64,000 nucleotides of DNA from Gramella sp. Hel_I_59. GTDB taxonomy: Bacteria; Bacteroidota; Bacteroidia; Flavobacteriales; Flavobacteriaceae. The translations under genes were made by a program, and so were the position numbers. A model generated the notes under the pieces. It did not search any database. It was not told the origin of the DNA and was given only the letters and a program-made list of their open reading frames with translations. Shown here piece after piece: positions 15,884-24,332 of the stretch. The DNA is taken from assembly GCF_006714895.1 (NCBI RefSeq), contig NZ_VFME01000001.1, positions 930,001 through 994,000 on the forward strand, in the 5' to 3' direction. The stretch's first letter is position 1. The number at the start of each line of letters is the position of its first letter.

Positions 15884-17703
15884 AGTACCTGGGTTCGGAT
15901 CTTGAACCAAAGCCTTCTTAAGACAAATGCTAGAATTAGAACAATGCCAGTCGTAATACTTGCCTTGAAATATTCACCATAAATCCAATATCCGGTGCTG
16001 AATAGTGCACTGTATACTGCAAAGCAACCAAGTATAGTAGCTAGAATTCCAGAAGGAACATTCCAGGAATTATTCTTGCGATCTGTGATATCTTGAATAC
16101 CGATTGCTTTCCATCCCGGTCCACCGGGCTGCGTACGTTTATAAAAGTTGATGAGTACTTCATTTTCCTCAGGTCTTGTAAAGAAGGTGACTATTAGCCA
16201 GGATAAGGTTGTGATGCCGACCACCACCGGGTACGTTGCCCAACCAGGGAGTAAACCTGCTATTTTTGTATTTGTAGCATTTTCCATACCTCCAAACATA
16301 TAAATACCTACACCGGTAAAATTAAAAACTACCGAGATAACTCCGGAAACCAACATGGCTGTAATTTCACTCCAGGCATTAATTCGCCACCAGAACCAGC
16401 GGAGTAAGAAGATAAGACCGGTTCCTGCACCAAACATCAGTATGATATTGAATAGTTGAAGTGCATTCTGTAATACCAGAGCCAGAACTGCACTAATAAG
16501 CATGAGTACTACGGTACTTATTCTTCCAACGTTTACCAGTTCTTTTTCTGAAGCAGTTTTTTTGATATAGCGAGAGTAAAAGTCATTCACTATATAGGAG
16601 GATCCCCAATTTAAATGTGTGGAGATAGTAGACATGTATGCAGCAACTAAAGATGCAATAACCAATCCCAATAGCCCTGCTGGCAATTTGGTTAACATTG
16701 CAGAATATGCAAGATCCTGTCCAAGCTTATCTTCGCTTACATTAGGAAAGGCTACCTGAATGCTATCCAGATCTGGATAGACGATCAATGAGGCGAGAGC
16801 GACCAAGATCCACGGCCATGGTCTTAATGCATAATGAAGCACATTAAAAAAGAAAGTGGCTCCAATTGCATGATTTTCGTTCTTTGCAGCCAGCATTCTC
16901 TGAGCTACGTAACCACCACCTCCTGGCTCTGCACCAGGATACCAGGCGCTCCACCATTGAACTGCCAGTGGAATAATTAATAGAGTAATCAGTGCTTCGG
17001 TGTTGGAGAAATCTGGAAGCATACTCAGTTTACCTGAGACATTTTCGTGAGTTAGTAAACTTTCGAGTCCGCCAACCTCAGGTAAGTTCACACAATAATA
17101 GGCTGCTCCAACACCACCAATAATTGCCGTGAAAAATAGTATAAAATCTGTGTAAACTACTCCTTTGAATCCTCCGAGAGTACTAAATATCACTGTTACG
17201 ATTCCAGCTAGTGCCAAAGTTTCGATGGCAGAAAGACCAAGCATCACCTGTCCAATTTTAATAGCGGCAAGGCTTACTGCTGCCATGGCCATAACATTAA
17301 AAACGACACCTAAATACAGTGCACGAAATCCTCTTAAAAACTTCGCAGGTTTTCCTCCATATCTCAATTCGTAGAACTCAATATCTGTATCAACATTGGA
17401 TTTACGCCATAATCTGGCATATACGAATACTGTTAACAGGCCGGTTAGTAAAAATGCCCACCAGACCCAGTTACCAGAAACTCCGTTATTACGTACAATA
17501 TCAGTTACCAGGTTTGGGGTATCAGTGGAAAAGGTGGTCGCGACCATAGAAACACCAAGGAGCCACCACGGCATTGTTTTACCAGATAGAAAATATTCTT
17601 TGGAACTTTTACCGGAGGTTTTGGAAACGTAAAATCCGATTCCCAGGGTAAGCGCGAAAAAAGAGAAAATAAGGATATAATCTATTGTAGCTAATTCTAT
17701 CAT
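15880..17703 (-). CDS. Sodium:solute symporter (SSS family)
   Basis: The 607-residue inner-membrane protein has about 13-14 membrane segments and the LeuT-like SSS pattern. It begins LATIDYILIFSFFALTLGIGFYVS, then SGKSSKEYFLSGKTMPWWLLGVSMVATTFS, which is the family N-terminus with a Na+-site Ser/Thr region. GEPGGGG-like loops (GAEPGGGGYVAQRML near 260) and AAYMSTISTHLNWGSSYIVND (near 365) are also family features. The substrate, which could be a sugar, sialic acid or proline-like, cannot be read. It is monocistronic. A hairpin terminator lies about 75 bp upstream, separating it from rlmF. Confidence 0.9.
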   Translation of the reverse strand: MIELATIDYILIFSFFALTLGIGFYVSKTSGKSSKEYFLSGKTMPWWLLGVSMVATTFSTDTPNLVTDIVRNNGVSGNWVWWAFLLTGLLTVFVYARLWRKSNVDTDIEFYELRYGGKPAKFLRGFRALYLGVVFNVMAMAAVSLAAIKIGQVMLGLSAIETLALAGIVTVIFSTLGGFKGVVYTDFILFFTAIIGGVGAAYYCVNLPEVGGLESLLTHENVSGKLSMLPDFSNTEALITLLIIPLAVQWWSAWYPGAEPGGGGYVAQRMLAAKNENHAIGATFFFNVLHYALRPWPWILVALASLIVYPDLDSIQVAFPNVSEDKLGQDLAYSAMLTKLPAGLLGLVIASLVAAYMSTISTHLNWGSSYIVNDFYSRYIKKTASEKELVNVGRISTVVLMLISAVLALVLQNALQLFNIILMFGAGTGLIFLLRWFWWRINAWSEITAMLVSGVISVVFNFTGVGIYMFGGMENATNTKIAGLLPGWATYPVVVGITTLSWLIVTFFTRPEENEVLINFYKRTQPGGPGWKAIGIQDITDRKNNSWNVPSGILATILGCFAVYSALFSTGYWIYGEYFKASITTGIVLILAFVLRRLWFKIRTQVL

Positions 17704-17775
17704 TCTAAGATCATGGTATTTGCTACAATAACGAAAATTAATTCGATATATATAAGACCTATATTAGCATAGAAT

Positions 17776-17806
17776 AAAAAAGGGATAACTATGTTATCCC
17801 TTTTTC
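17776..17806 (-). terminator. Hairpin terminator between rlmF and the symporter gene
   Basis: AGGGATAAC, loop TAT and GTTATCCCT are flanked by A5 and T5, so the element can work in both directions. On the minus strand it lies about 170 nt after rlmF and upstream of the symporter. Confidence 0.8.
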
Positions 17807-17973
17807 GGTTGGTTAGTTAAAGAATAAGGTAATTATACACCTATGCTATACTTACTCGATAACCAAAACTTCAAGTTTTAAATGTAGACATTTTAATGGA
17901 AATACCTAATACTGGTTTCCACTTAAAATTCAATGGTTTAGGAACAGATTGAGTTTTAAAAATTCTAGTAGTT

Positions 17974-18822
17974 TTAAAACTTCCAAGCTACAAATCTTGT
18001 CTTTTTGTTTCCTAATTCCATGTGAATTATTTCAAAATCTGCATTGAGTTTGTTTAATTGTTTTTCTATGGTCGGTAAGTTTTCCTGTTTTGAAACCAGA
18101 GAAGTGAACCAATGAATTTTTTTATTTACACTTATACTATCTCTTATCATTCTCTTCAGAAATAAAGCTTCACCGCCACGGCACCATAGTTCATTAGAAC
18201 GTCCCCCAAAATTTAATCTTCTGGTCTCGATTCCAAGATTAGTATTTTTCCTGAAATTAGCTTTATTAGCTTCTTCTGCGGAATCATGAAAGGGTGGATT
18301 ACACATACTGAAATCAAAAGACTCGTTTTCTTTTATCACATTTTTCAAAATGGATCCACGGTCTTCCTGTAATCGAATTTCTATTTGGGATTGAAGCTTA
18401 TTGTTGACGACGTTTTGCTGCGCTGCTTCAATAGATTTGATTTCGATATCACTACCAAGCATTTTCCAGCCCATATGCTTTGCAGCCAGAATCGGGTAAA
18501 TACTGCTGGCTCCCACACCAATATCCAGTCCGGAATAGTATTCTTTTCCAATCTTCTTATCCAGAAAATCTTTAAGATGTAACAAATAATCCATTCTCCC
18601 CGGAATAGGAGGGCAGAGATATCCTTGCGGAATACTCCAGTTCTTAACCTGGTAATGGTAGTTTAAGAGCGCTTTATTTAAATTGAGTACAGCTTCAGGA
18701 ATACTAAAATCTATAGTAAGATTATCATATTTATTTCTGAAGACATAAGATTTAAGATCGCTATTGACCTTAACTAATTCAGTAAAATCGTATTGTTCCT
18801 TGTGAGGATTATCTGGATGCAT
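17974..18822 (-). CDS. rlmF: 23S rRNA (adenine(1618)-N6)-methyltransferase
   Basis: The 282-residue product matches the RlmF/YbiN family. N-terminal family segments are LNKALLNYHYQVKNWSIPQGYLCPPIPGR near residues 48-75, the SAM motif is GLDIGVGASSIYPILAA near 97, and the N6-adenine methylase signature is MCNPPFHDS near 175. It methylates A1618 in domain IV of 23S rRNA. It starts at ATG 18822. About 170 bp of AT-rich sequence follows before the terminator. That sequence contains a protein-like frame but no start codon. Confidence 0.95.
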   Translation of the reverse strand: MHPDNPHKEQYDFTELVKVNSDLKSYVFRNKYDNLTIDFSIPEAVLNLNKALLNYHYQVKNWSIPQGYLCPPIPGRMDYLLHLKDFLDKKIGKEYYSGLDIGVGASSIYPILAAKHMGWKMLGSDIEIKSIEAAQQNVVNNKLQSQIEIRLQEDRGSILKNVIKENESFDFSMCNPPFHDSAEEANKANFRKNTNLGIETRRLNFGGRSNELWCRGGEALFLKRMIRDSISVNKKIHWFTSLVSKQENLPTIEKQLNKLNADFEIIHMELGNKKTRFVAWKF

Positions 18823-18882
18823 AAATTCTTTTCAGAAGGTAAAAATAGGCGAAATATAAATGTCTCAACGGTGATCAGGCAT

Positions 18883-20304
18883 CTAACCAAACCAAATATC
18901 ATTTTCCACCAATTCTTCGGAAGAATTTAATTTTACGGGAGAGAGATTTTTCTTCGTGTTCAAATACCGACTTACAATTCGATCTGCATAGCTGGAAGTT
19001 TTCGCCTGCACCAAAAAATTTCGGAATTCATCGGGATGGTTAAAGTCATCTGAGGGTCCAATGTACCCGTAGCCGGCATACTTTCCTTTATTTAAATAAA
19101 TAAAACTTTTTTCACCTTTAGTTCGACCTTTTTCCATCAATAGGCAGGACTCATCATAGGTGCCAATAAAATCTACTGCTTTGGCGACCCGTGAATTATA
19201 TTCTGTTACTGAGATTTCTTCTTTACAAACTCCGCTACAGGCTTCCAGTTTGTAATGATTACAAGCGGAAGTAGCGCTTTGTAAACCAGTATATTTCGGG
19301 CAGAGATCAAAATCCTTACATAGGTTTTCTAAAAAACTTACCGCTTCTTCACGGGTATAGAATTTCATCCAGCTAACCGGAGCAATTTTATTTTTATGCA
19401 AGGCAAATACTTCAATGCCTTTCTGATTATGATAAGAGGTGAGCGTATAAGGTCTCGAAACTTTCTTCTGAGCCTTATTATATTTCGGATAAAACTTCAG
19501 AATCAATTCGGCTTCACGAAGGAGCGCGAGAAATTCAGAACCAGTCAGCTCATAATCGATGCTATAGGTTTCCTGCATCAATTGGTACTTGCGATTACTA
19601 CGTTCCTGGAAGTGCGATTTTATTCGGGTTTTGATATTTTTCGCCTTGCCAATATATAATGGAATACCATCTTTATCCCTGAAAAAGTAAACGCCGGTAG
19701 ATTTCGGAAGCTTTTCAAAATCGGCATTTTTAAAGTGTGGTGGTAAATATTCTGCACCACTTTTTCTATTCAAAAATTCGGTGACAACTTCGAGTTCAGG
19801 ATCCAGCGAAAGACAGCGTTTTAACAAAATCACCGTTGCTTCACAATCGCCCTGTGCACGATGTCTATCGTAAATAGGAATGTTGATGGAAGTGCAAATA
19901 TTTCCCAGACTGTAAGAAAACAATCCTGGAATTAATTTCTTCGTAAGTCTGACTGTGCAAAGACGCTTTCTCTTAAAATCCATGGCAAGCATCGCAAACT
20001 CGGCTCTCAATATATTGTAATCAAAGTTCACATTATGAGCGACGAAAATACAGTCTTTTGTGATTTCCATAATCTCTTCTGCGACTTCAGAAAACTGCGG
20101 TGCACTGCTTACCATTTCATCATTGATTCCGGTAAGACTTTCGATATACAATGGAATGGACTGGCTGGGATTTACAAGCGAAGTGAAGGTCTTTGTGATT
20201 TCACCATTCTCAAGAATGATCACGCAAACCTCTGTGATCCTGTTTCCTTTGATACCGTTCCCGGTAGTCTCAATATCAACAACCGCGTATTTCAACTCCT
20301 CCAT
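18883..20304 (-). CDS. DEDDh 3'-5' exonuclease fused to a UvrC-type GIY-YIG nuclease domain
   Basis: The 473-residue protein begins with a DnaQ-like exonuclease. DIETTG (Asp/Glu near 7-9), HNVNFDYN near 90 and HRAQGDCEA near 155 give the DEDDh set. After a linker, TGVYFFRDKDGIPLYIGKAKNIKTRI (near 205-230) is the GIY-YIG nuclease of UvrC/Cho, followed by UvrC-like KFYPKYNKAQ. The C-terminal part has a Cys cluster (CPKYTG, CNHYKLEACSGVC). It lacks the UvrC C-terminal RNase H-like and HhH regions, so it resembles Cho joined to an exonuclease. A role in DNA repair is likely. Confidence 0.9.
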   Translation of the reverse strand: MEELKYAVVDIETTGNGIKGNRITEVCVIILENGEITKTFTSLVNPSQSIPLYIESLTGINDEMVSSAPQFSEVAEEIMEITKDCIFVAHNVNFDYNILRAEFAMLAMDFKRKRLCTVRLTKKLIPGLFSYSLGNICTSINIPIYDRHRAQGDCEATVILLKRCLSLDPELEVVTEFLNRKSGAEYLPPHFKNADFEKLPKSTGVYFFRDKDGIPLYIGKAKNIKTRIKSHFQERSNRKYQLMQETYSIDYELTGSEFLALLREAELILKFYPKYNKAQKKVSRPYTLTSYHNQKGIEVFALHKNKIAPVSWMKFYTREEAVSFLENLCKDFDLCPKYTGLQSATSACNHYKLEACSGVCKEEISVTEYNSRVAKAVDFIGTYDESCLLMEKGRTKGEKSFIYLNKGKYAGYGYIGPSDDFNHPDEFRNFLVQAKTSSYADRIVSRYLNTKKNLSPVKLNSSEELVENDIWFG

Positions 20305-20403
20305 GGCTGCAAATTACTACAATCTGCAGAAAAAATAAAGGAAAAAATCCAAACTAATGGAATTAATCCAAAAACGTTAATAATTCGAGCATTTGAGTTC
20401 AGC

Positions 20404-21528
20404 CTACAATTTTCGTTTTTTCTTCTTCATTTTATTCAGCCAGATGATAGTTCCAGTCACGGGTAGGGAAGTGGCAATCAGGCAAGCCAGGAAATAGATG
20501 ATCTTTGATAGAGTTCCAAAAATTTCGCCAGTATGTAAAGGTTTTATGAGAGATGCGACCTGTACATTTAGATCCTTATCGTCAAAAAGTTCCTTTTTTA
20601 ATACAGATCCATCCCTCTCCAAAACCAGCAGATCTGAAGTTGATGGAGACCAGTTGTCGTCACCATATTTTCTTATTTCCAATACTTCGGTTTCTTTTTG
20701 TGGGATGCTGATACTTGTTTTTCCGGCATATTTCAACTCTGAATTGGAAATGGTATAGGCTTCTGAAAGTGAAATTACTTTAGAACCTGGTTTTTCAGAA
20801 GTTATTCCAGGACCACCTCTTCCTCCAAAGATCTTCGTTCCCAGAACCTGACTTCCAGCTTCCCGATACCATTCAAATGACCAGCAAAGTCCTGTGAGGA
20901 TCATGATCACCAAAACTATACACGAATAGAAACCAAGAGTGTTATGTAGATCGTGATTAATCCTTTTCCAGTTTGCAGACCATTTGATCTTAAAACCTGG
21001 TTTGAAAGCTTTCCATTTCCATTTCTTCGGAAACCAGATAATAATTCCACTAATGGATAGAAATAAAAAGATGATTGTAGCAACACCTACAATGGGTCTT
21101 CCAATGCTCGTATCTAAAAGAAGCCAGCGATGCATTCTAAACATTACACTGAAGAATCCGTCCAGAGGTGAAGGTTCAGGTTTGAGGATATCTGCCGAAT
21201 ACGGATCCATCATAAAGGTGGTTCCAAGACGATCTTCCGGTGAGGTCTTTACCCGAAATTCATAGGCTTCAGAAGCTTCAGTTGGAATTGAAACAGAAGA
21301 AACTGTCCCTTTTTCCGACATTCTGGAAGTTAATTCATCGATCGATAACTTTTCCGAAGAGGGAACAACGTGAAGTTCTTCAGCAAAAATTGATTCGATC
21401 TCCTTTTCAAAAACCAGCATGGTTCCGCTAAAACAAACCAGAAATAGAATAATTCCGCTAGCCAGACCCAACCAGAGATGGACGTCTGTCATAAACTTTC
21501 GAAAAGTATAGGCTTTCTTTTTTTTCAT
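20404..21528 (-). CDS. PepSY-associated membrane protein (PiuB-like, siderophore-linked)
   Basis: The 374-residue inner-membrane protein has four main hydrophobic segments: near 20-40 (WLGLASGIILFLVCFSG), near 145-165, near 195-215, and at the C-terminus (IIYFLACLIATSLPVTG). PepSY-type regions lie between them. The family is common next to ferric-siderophore receptors and is thought to reduce or release imported iron, but the mechanism is not proven. It lies 60 bp after the TonB receptor gene on the same strand, so the two form an iron-uptake pair. Confidence 0.88.
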   Translation of the reverse strand: MKKKKAYTFRKFMTDVHLWLGLASGIILFLVCFSGTMLVFEKEIESIFAEELHVVPSSEKLSIDELTSRMSEKGTVSSVSIPTEASEAYEFRVKTSPEDRLGTTFMMDPYSADILKPEPSPLDGFFSVMFRMHRWLLLDTSIGRPIVGVATIIFLFLSISGIIIWFPKKWKWKAFKPGFKIKWSANWKRINHDLHNTLGFYSCIVLVIMILTGLCWSFEWYREAGSQVLGTKIFGGRGGPGITSEKPGSKVISLSEAYTISNSELKYAGKTSISIPQKETEVLEIRKYGDDNWSPSTSDLLVLERDGSVLKKELFDDKDLNVQVASLIKPLHTGEIFGTLSKIIYFLACLIATSLPVTGTIIWLNKMKKKKRKL

Positions 21529-21588
21529 TTTTAATATTTAAGGTTAGGAACCACGCTGTTTAGATTGTTATTAATGTAAATCGTTTAA

Positions 21589-23964
21589 TTAGAATCTATA
21601 GGAAATTACTCCGCTAAAAGTTCTTGGGTCCGTTTGATTGATAAACCTGGTTCTATAGGCATTGTAGCCAATTTCATCAAAAATATTATTTGCGAGAATC
21701 CTAACATTCCAGTTCTTATCGATCTGGTATGCAGCCTGTAAGTTTACCAGCGTGAGACTTTCCACATCGAAAGGTTTTTGATTTGGTACAATCCCCTGGT
21801 GAGTTACTGCTCCGGCAGACCAGTCATTAACAGGTCTTTCACCCGTGTAATAAACACCTCCACCAAGAGATAATCCTTCAAGATGCTTTAAAAATGAATA
21901 ATTTACATAGGTGTTGAAGGTGTGTTTTGGTGTATTTAGAGGTGCAGAACCATATACAAAGGAAGTGTGATCCTTATACTGCGCATCGATATACGAATAT
22001 CCAGCGATCACTTCCAGATTTTGCAATGGTCGCCCCGTAAGTTCTACTTCAACTCCCTGCCGTTGATCATTTCCACCTTGTTGAAAAAATCCAGTTGCAA
22101 TCCAGTTTTCATCGTATACCGGAAGGTTGATGTTCTTATTATTTATTCTGAAGAGGGTAAGGTTAAAACGCAACCTGCTATTGAGCCAGTTGGTTTTGAT
22201 ACCTGCTTCTACCTGATCGTAACGTTCATTCCCCAATTCTTCACCATTTTCTCCAATTCTTGCTGCTGTTCTAGGGTAAGAGCTATTGGTATAAGAAGCA
22301 AAAACATTTACATTTTCAAACGGAGAAACGATAATTCCAGCAAGCGGATTAAATGAATCACTTCTATTATTTTCATCGCCGTTAATGGTTTCTACGGAAG
22401 AGTAACGTACTCCTAAAAAAGTCTTGAACCAGTCAGTAAAAGTGATCACATCCTGGGCAACAAAACCTATTGCTTTAGACCTGGCAGCTCCTTCATTTGC
22501 TGCCGCAAAATTAATTCCCTGTGGTAACGACCGGCTATTTGAATTATTGAAAACATCAATAGTATCTACTGCTGAAGCAGACTTGCTGAAGGTTTCGTAA
22601 TTGGTTGTACGATAATCAAAACCAACCTGAAATGTATGACTCACGGCACCGGTTTCGATTTCATCTCCAATTAGATCAAATTGTACCACGCTATTCTTAT
22701 CACTACGAGTGCTTATTCCGTAGCCACGAGTTCTCTGATTATAGACGGGTACATCGTTTTCCATTACCACATTTCCAAAACTCGCACCCTTGTTATCGAG
22801 ATCCAGATTAGACCTGTAGTAGGCGGCGCGAAGGCTAAGTTTATCGCTTAGATCCCGATTGATTCTAATGGCGTAAGTAGTATTTTCTGTATTATTGCGA
22901 TCGTTTTCGTAACCTAAAAAGACATCGTATGGCAGGTCGTAAATCGCGTTTTGATCATTTTCAGCAAGATTAACTGTTCCCACATCTGGAGTTCTGCTAT
23001 CTGAGAAATAATCCATTTCAAGAGTTATTTCGGTTTTATCATCTGGCTTCCATTCCAGCGAGGGATTGATGTAGAAGCTCTCTCCAGAAATTCTGCTGCG
23101 GTAAGAGTCTTTTCTCTCCAATGCTGCATTTATTCTGAAGGCAATATTCTTCTGTTCATTTAGAGGACCATAAACATCGAAAGCCGGTCTCACCAGTCCA
23201 TAGCTGCCAACTCTCATCGAAGCTTCACCACCAAACTGATATTTTGGAGTTTTGGTAACGATATTCACAACACCACCAGGACTTCCCAGGTCGGTGGCAA
23301 CGCCTTGTGTAATGGAAGCTGCACCTTTAAGAACCTGGATATTGTCAACACCCTGCATATCGGTTAGAATACCTATTCCTCTAAAATCTGAATGTACACG
23401 CACTCCGTTTTTTAAGATCGGAATTCCACGAAAACCTCTGGAAGAAATACTCTCACTTCGGTTTCCATAAGTAGCAAATGTATAAACTCCGGGAACATTC
23501 CTTGTCGCTTCTGATATGCTGAGTGCTCCCTGTTGTTGGATGAGCTTATCTGAGATTACTGAGATACTTTGAATCTGTTCGTAAGGTTCTAAAGGCAATC
23601 GGGTAAGGGCCTCGATCTTATCTGGATGGCTAAACCTGTTTCCAAAAACCTCAACTTCCTGCAATTGATCATCAATTTCGAGATCAATATTTAATTCAGC
23701 TGGTCGATCGCTGAATTCTACTTTCACTTCAGTAGTCTGGTATCCAATCGCAGAAATGCTTAGTTGAAGCTCTACATCTGGTAAATTGTAAAATCTGAAT
23801 TCGCCCTTAGCATTAGCCGAAGTTCCCTTGTTTAATTTATTGATTACAATGGTCGCAAATGGAACAGGTTCAGAATTATGAAGTATTTGACCTTTGATGT
23901 CTGGTTCGGATTGAGCTAATGTTAGAAAGGGTATTGCGAGTAGTAGAAGTAGTAATTTTTGCAC
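21589..23964 (-). CDS. TonB-dependent siderophore receptor with N-terminal carboxypeptidase-regulatory domain
   Basis: The 791-residue product begins at GTG 23964 with a signal peptide (LLLLLLAIPFLTLAQ). Next is a CarboxypepD-reg-like domain at about 20-100 (KGQILHNSEPVPFATIVINK), then the plug at about 120-240 (ISVISDKLIQQQGALSISEA, GSPGGVVNIVTKTPK) and a 22-strand barrel ending in the typical terminal Phe (SGVISYRF). The plug wording resembles FhuA/FecA-type siderophore receptors. It is followed by the PepSY protein gene. A short inverted repeat directly upstream may be a metalloregulator site. Confidence 0.94.
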   Translation of the reverse strand: MQKLLLLLLAIPFLTLAQSEPDIKGQILHNSEPVPFATIVINKLNKGTSANAKGEFRFYNLPDVELQLSISAIGYQTTEVKVEFSDRPAELNIDLEIDDQLQEVEVFGNRFSHPDKIEALTRLPLEPYEQIQSISVISDKLIQQQGALSISEATRNVPGVYTFATYGNRSESISSRGFRGIPILKNGVRVHSDFRGIGILTDMQGVDNIQVLKGAASITQGVATDLGSPGGVVNIVTKTPKYQFGGEASMRVGSYGLVRPAFDVYGPLNEQKNIAFRINAALERKDSYRSRISGESFYINPSLEWKPDDKTEITLEMDYFSDSRTPDVGTVNLAENDQNAIYDLPYDVFLGYENDRNNTENTTYAIRINRDLSDKLSLRAAYYRSNLDLDNKGASFGNVVMENDVPVYNQRTRGYGISTRSDKNSVVQFDLIGDEIETGAVSHTFQVGFDYRTTNYETFSKSASAVDTIDVFNNSNSRSLPQGINFAAANEGAARSKAIGFVAQDVITFTDWFKTFLGVRYSSVETINGDENNRSDSFNPLAGIIVSPFENVNVFASYTNSSYPRTAARIGENGEELGNERYDQVEAGIKTNWLNSRLRFNLTLFRINNKNINLPVYDENWIATGFFQQGGNDQRQGVEVELTGRPLQNLEVIAGYSYIDAQYKDHTSFVYGSAPLNTPKHTFNTYVNYSFLKHLEGLSLGGGVYYTGERPVNDWSAGAVTHQGIVPNQKPFDVESLTLVNLQAAYQIDKNWNVRILANNIFDEIGYNAYRTRFINQTDPRTFSGVISYRF

Positions 23965-23970
23965 CTGTAT

Positions 23971-23993
23971 TTATTTAGACTAATTATAAATAA
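23971..23993. promoter_or_regulatory. Inverted repeat upstream of the siderophore receptor
   Basis: TTATTTA, 9 nt and TAAATAA form a perfect 7-bp inverted repeat ending 7 bp before the GTG. The embedded TTAGACTAA is itself palindromic, like half-sites of DtxR/MntR or Fur-type boxes. The region is AT-rich, so chance is possible. Confidence 0.35.
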
Positions 23994-24092
23994 GCTTCAA
24001 ATTTATTTATATTTTTAAGATTTTAAAAATTGTTTAGAATGATTTTAAATAAAATTTTATTCTGAAATGGCCAAGTGGTTGAGGTTCAAAAG

Positions 24093-24123
24093 AAAAAAGC
24101 TTTCGCATCGCGAAAGCTTTTTT
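24093..24123 (-). terminator. Bidirectional hairpin terminator
   Basis: AAAAAAGCTTTCG, loop CATCG and CGAAAGCTTTTTT form a 13-bp stem. It ends transcription of the minus-strand small membrane protein gene, and possibly of the long gene upstream. Confidence 0.88.
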
Positions 24124-24133
24124 CTTTTTTGAT

Positions 24134-24265
24134 TTACTGAAACAAATAGAGCAGGATCATAATTCCTATTCCAGTAGTTAGAATAGCATACTTCGTCATG
24201 TTGTAGCTTCTTTCTAAACGTTCGATCTTCTCAGTAAATTCATGGTCTTCATTTGATCTGTCCAT
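24134..24265 (-). CDS. Small membrane protein, 43 residues
   Basis: From ATG 24265 the product has a charged N-terminal half (MDRSNEDHEFTEKIERLERS) and one C-terminal membrane helix (YAILTTGIGIMILLYLF). A longer frame to 24394 overlaps the end of the macroglobulin gene and looks non-coding. It lies 68 bp after that gene and before its terminator, so it shares the transcript. The charged coil plus single helix suggests a membrane-anchored partner or regulator, but no family is recognised. Confidence 0.5.
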   Translation of the reverse strand: MDRSNEDHEFTEKIERLERSYNMTKYAILTTGIGIMILLYLFQ

Positions 24266-24332
24266 GATTTTTAATTTGGGTGCTTCAATATCTAAAAATT
24301 TTGTTAAAACCCCAAATCGGTTCTCTATTTTA

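Noticed and set aside
17880..17973. Protein-like minus-strand frame after rlmF (ending KMSTFKT)
   Set aside because: It has no usable start codon and is preceded by a stop. Likely AT-rich coincidence.
24062..24090. tRNA-Ser/Leu 5'-like string (TGGCCAAGTGGTTGAGG)
   Set aside because: It resembles a D-arm, but no anticodon arm, T-arm or acceptor follows. A terminator hairpin begins at once.
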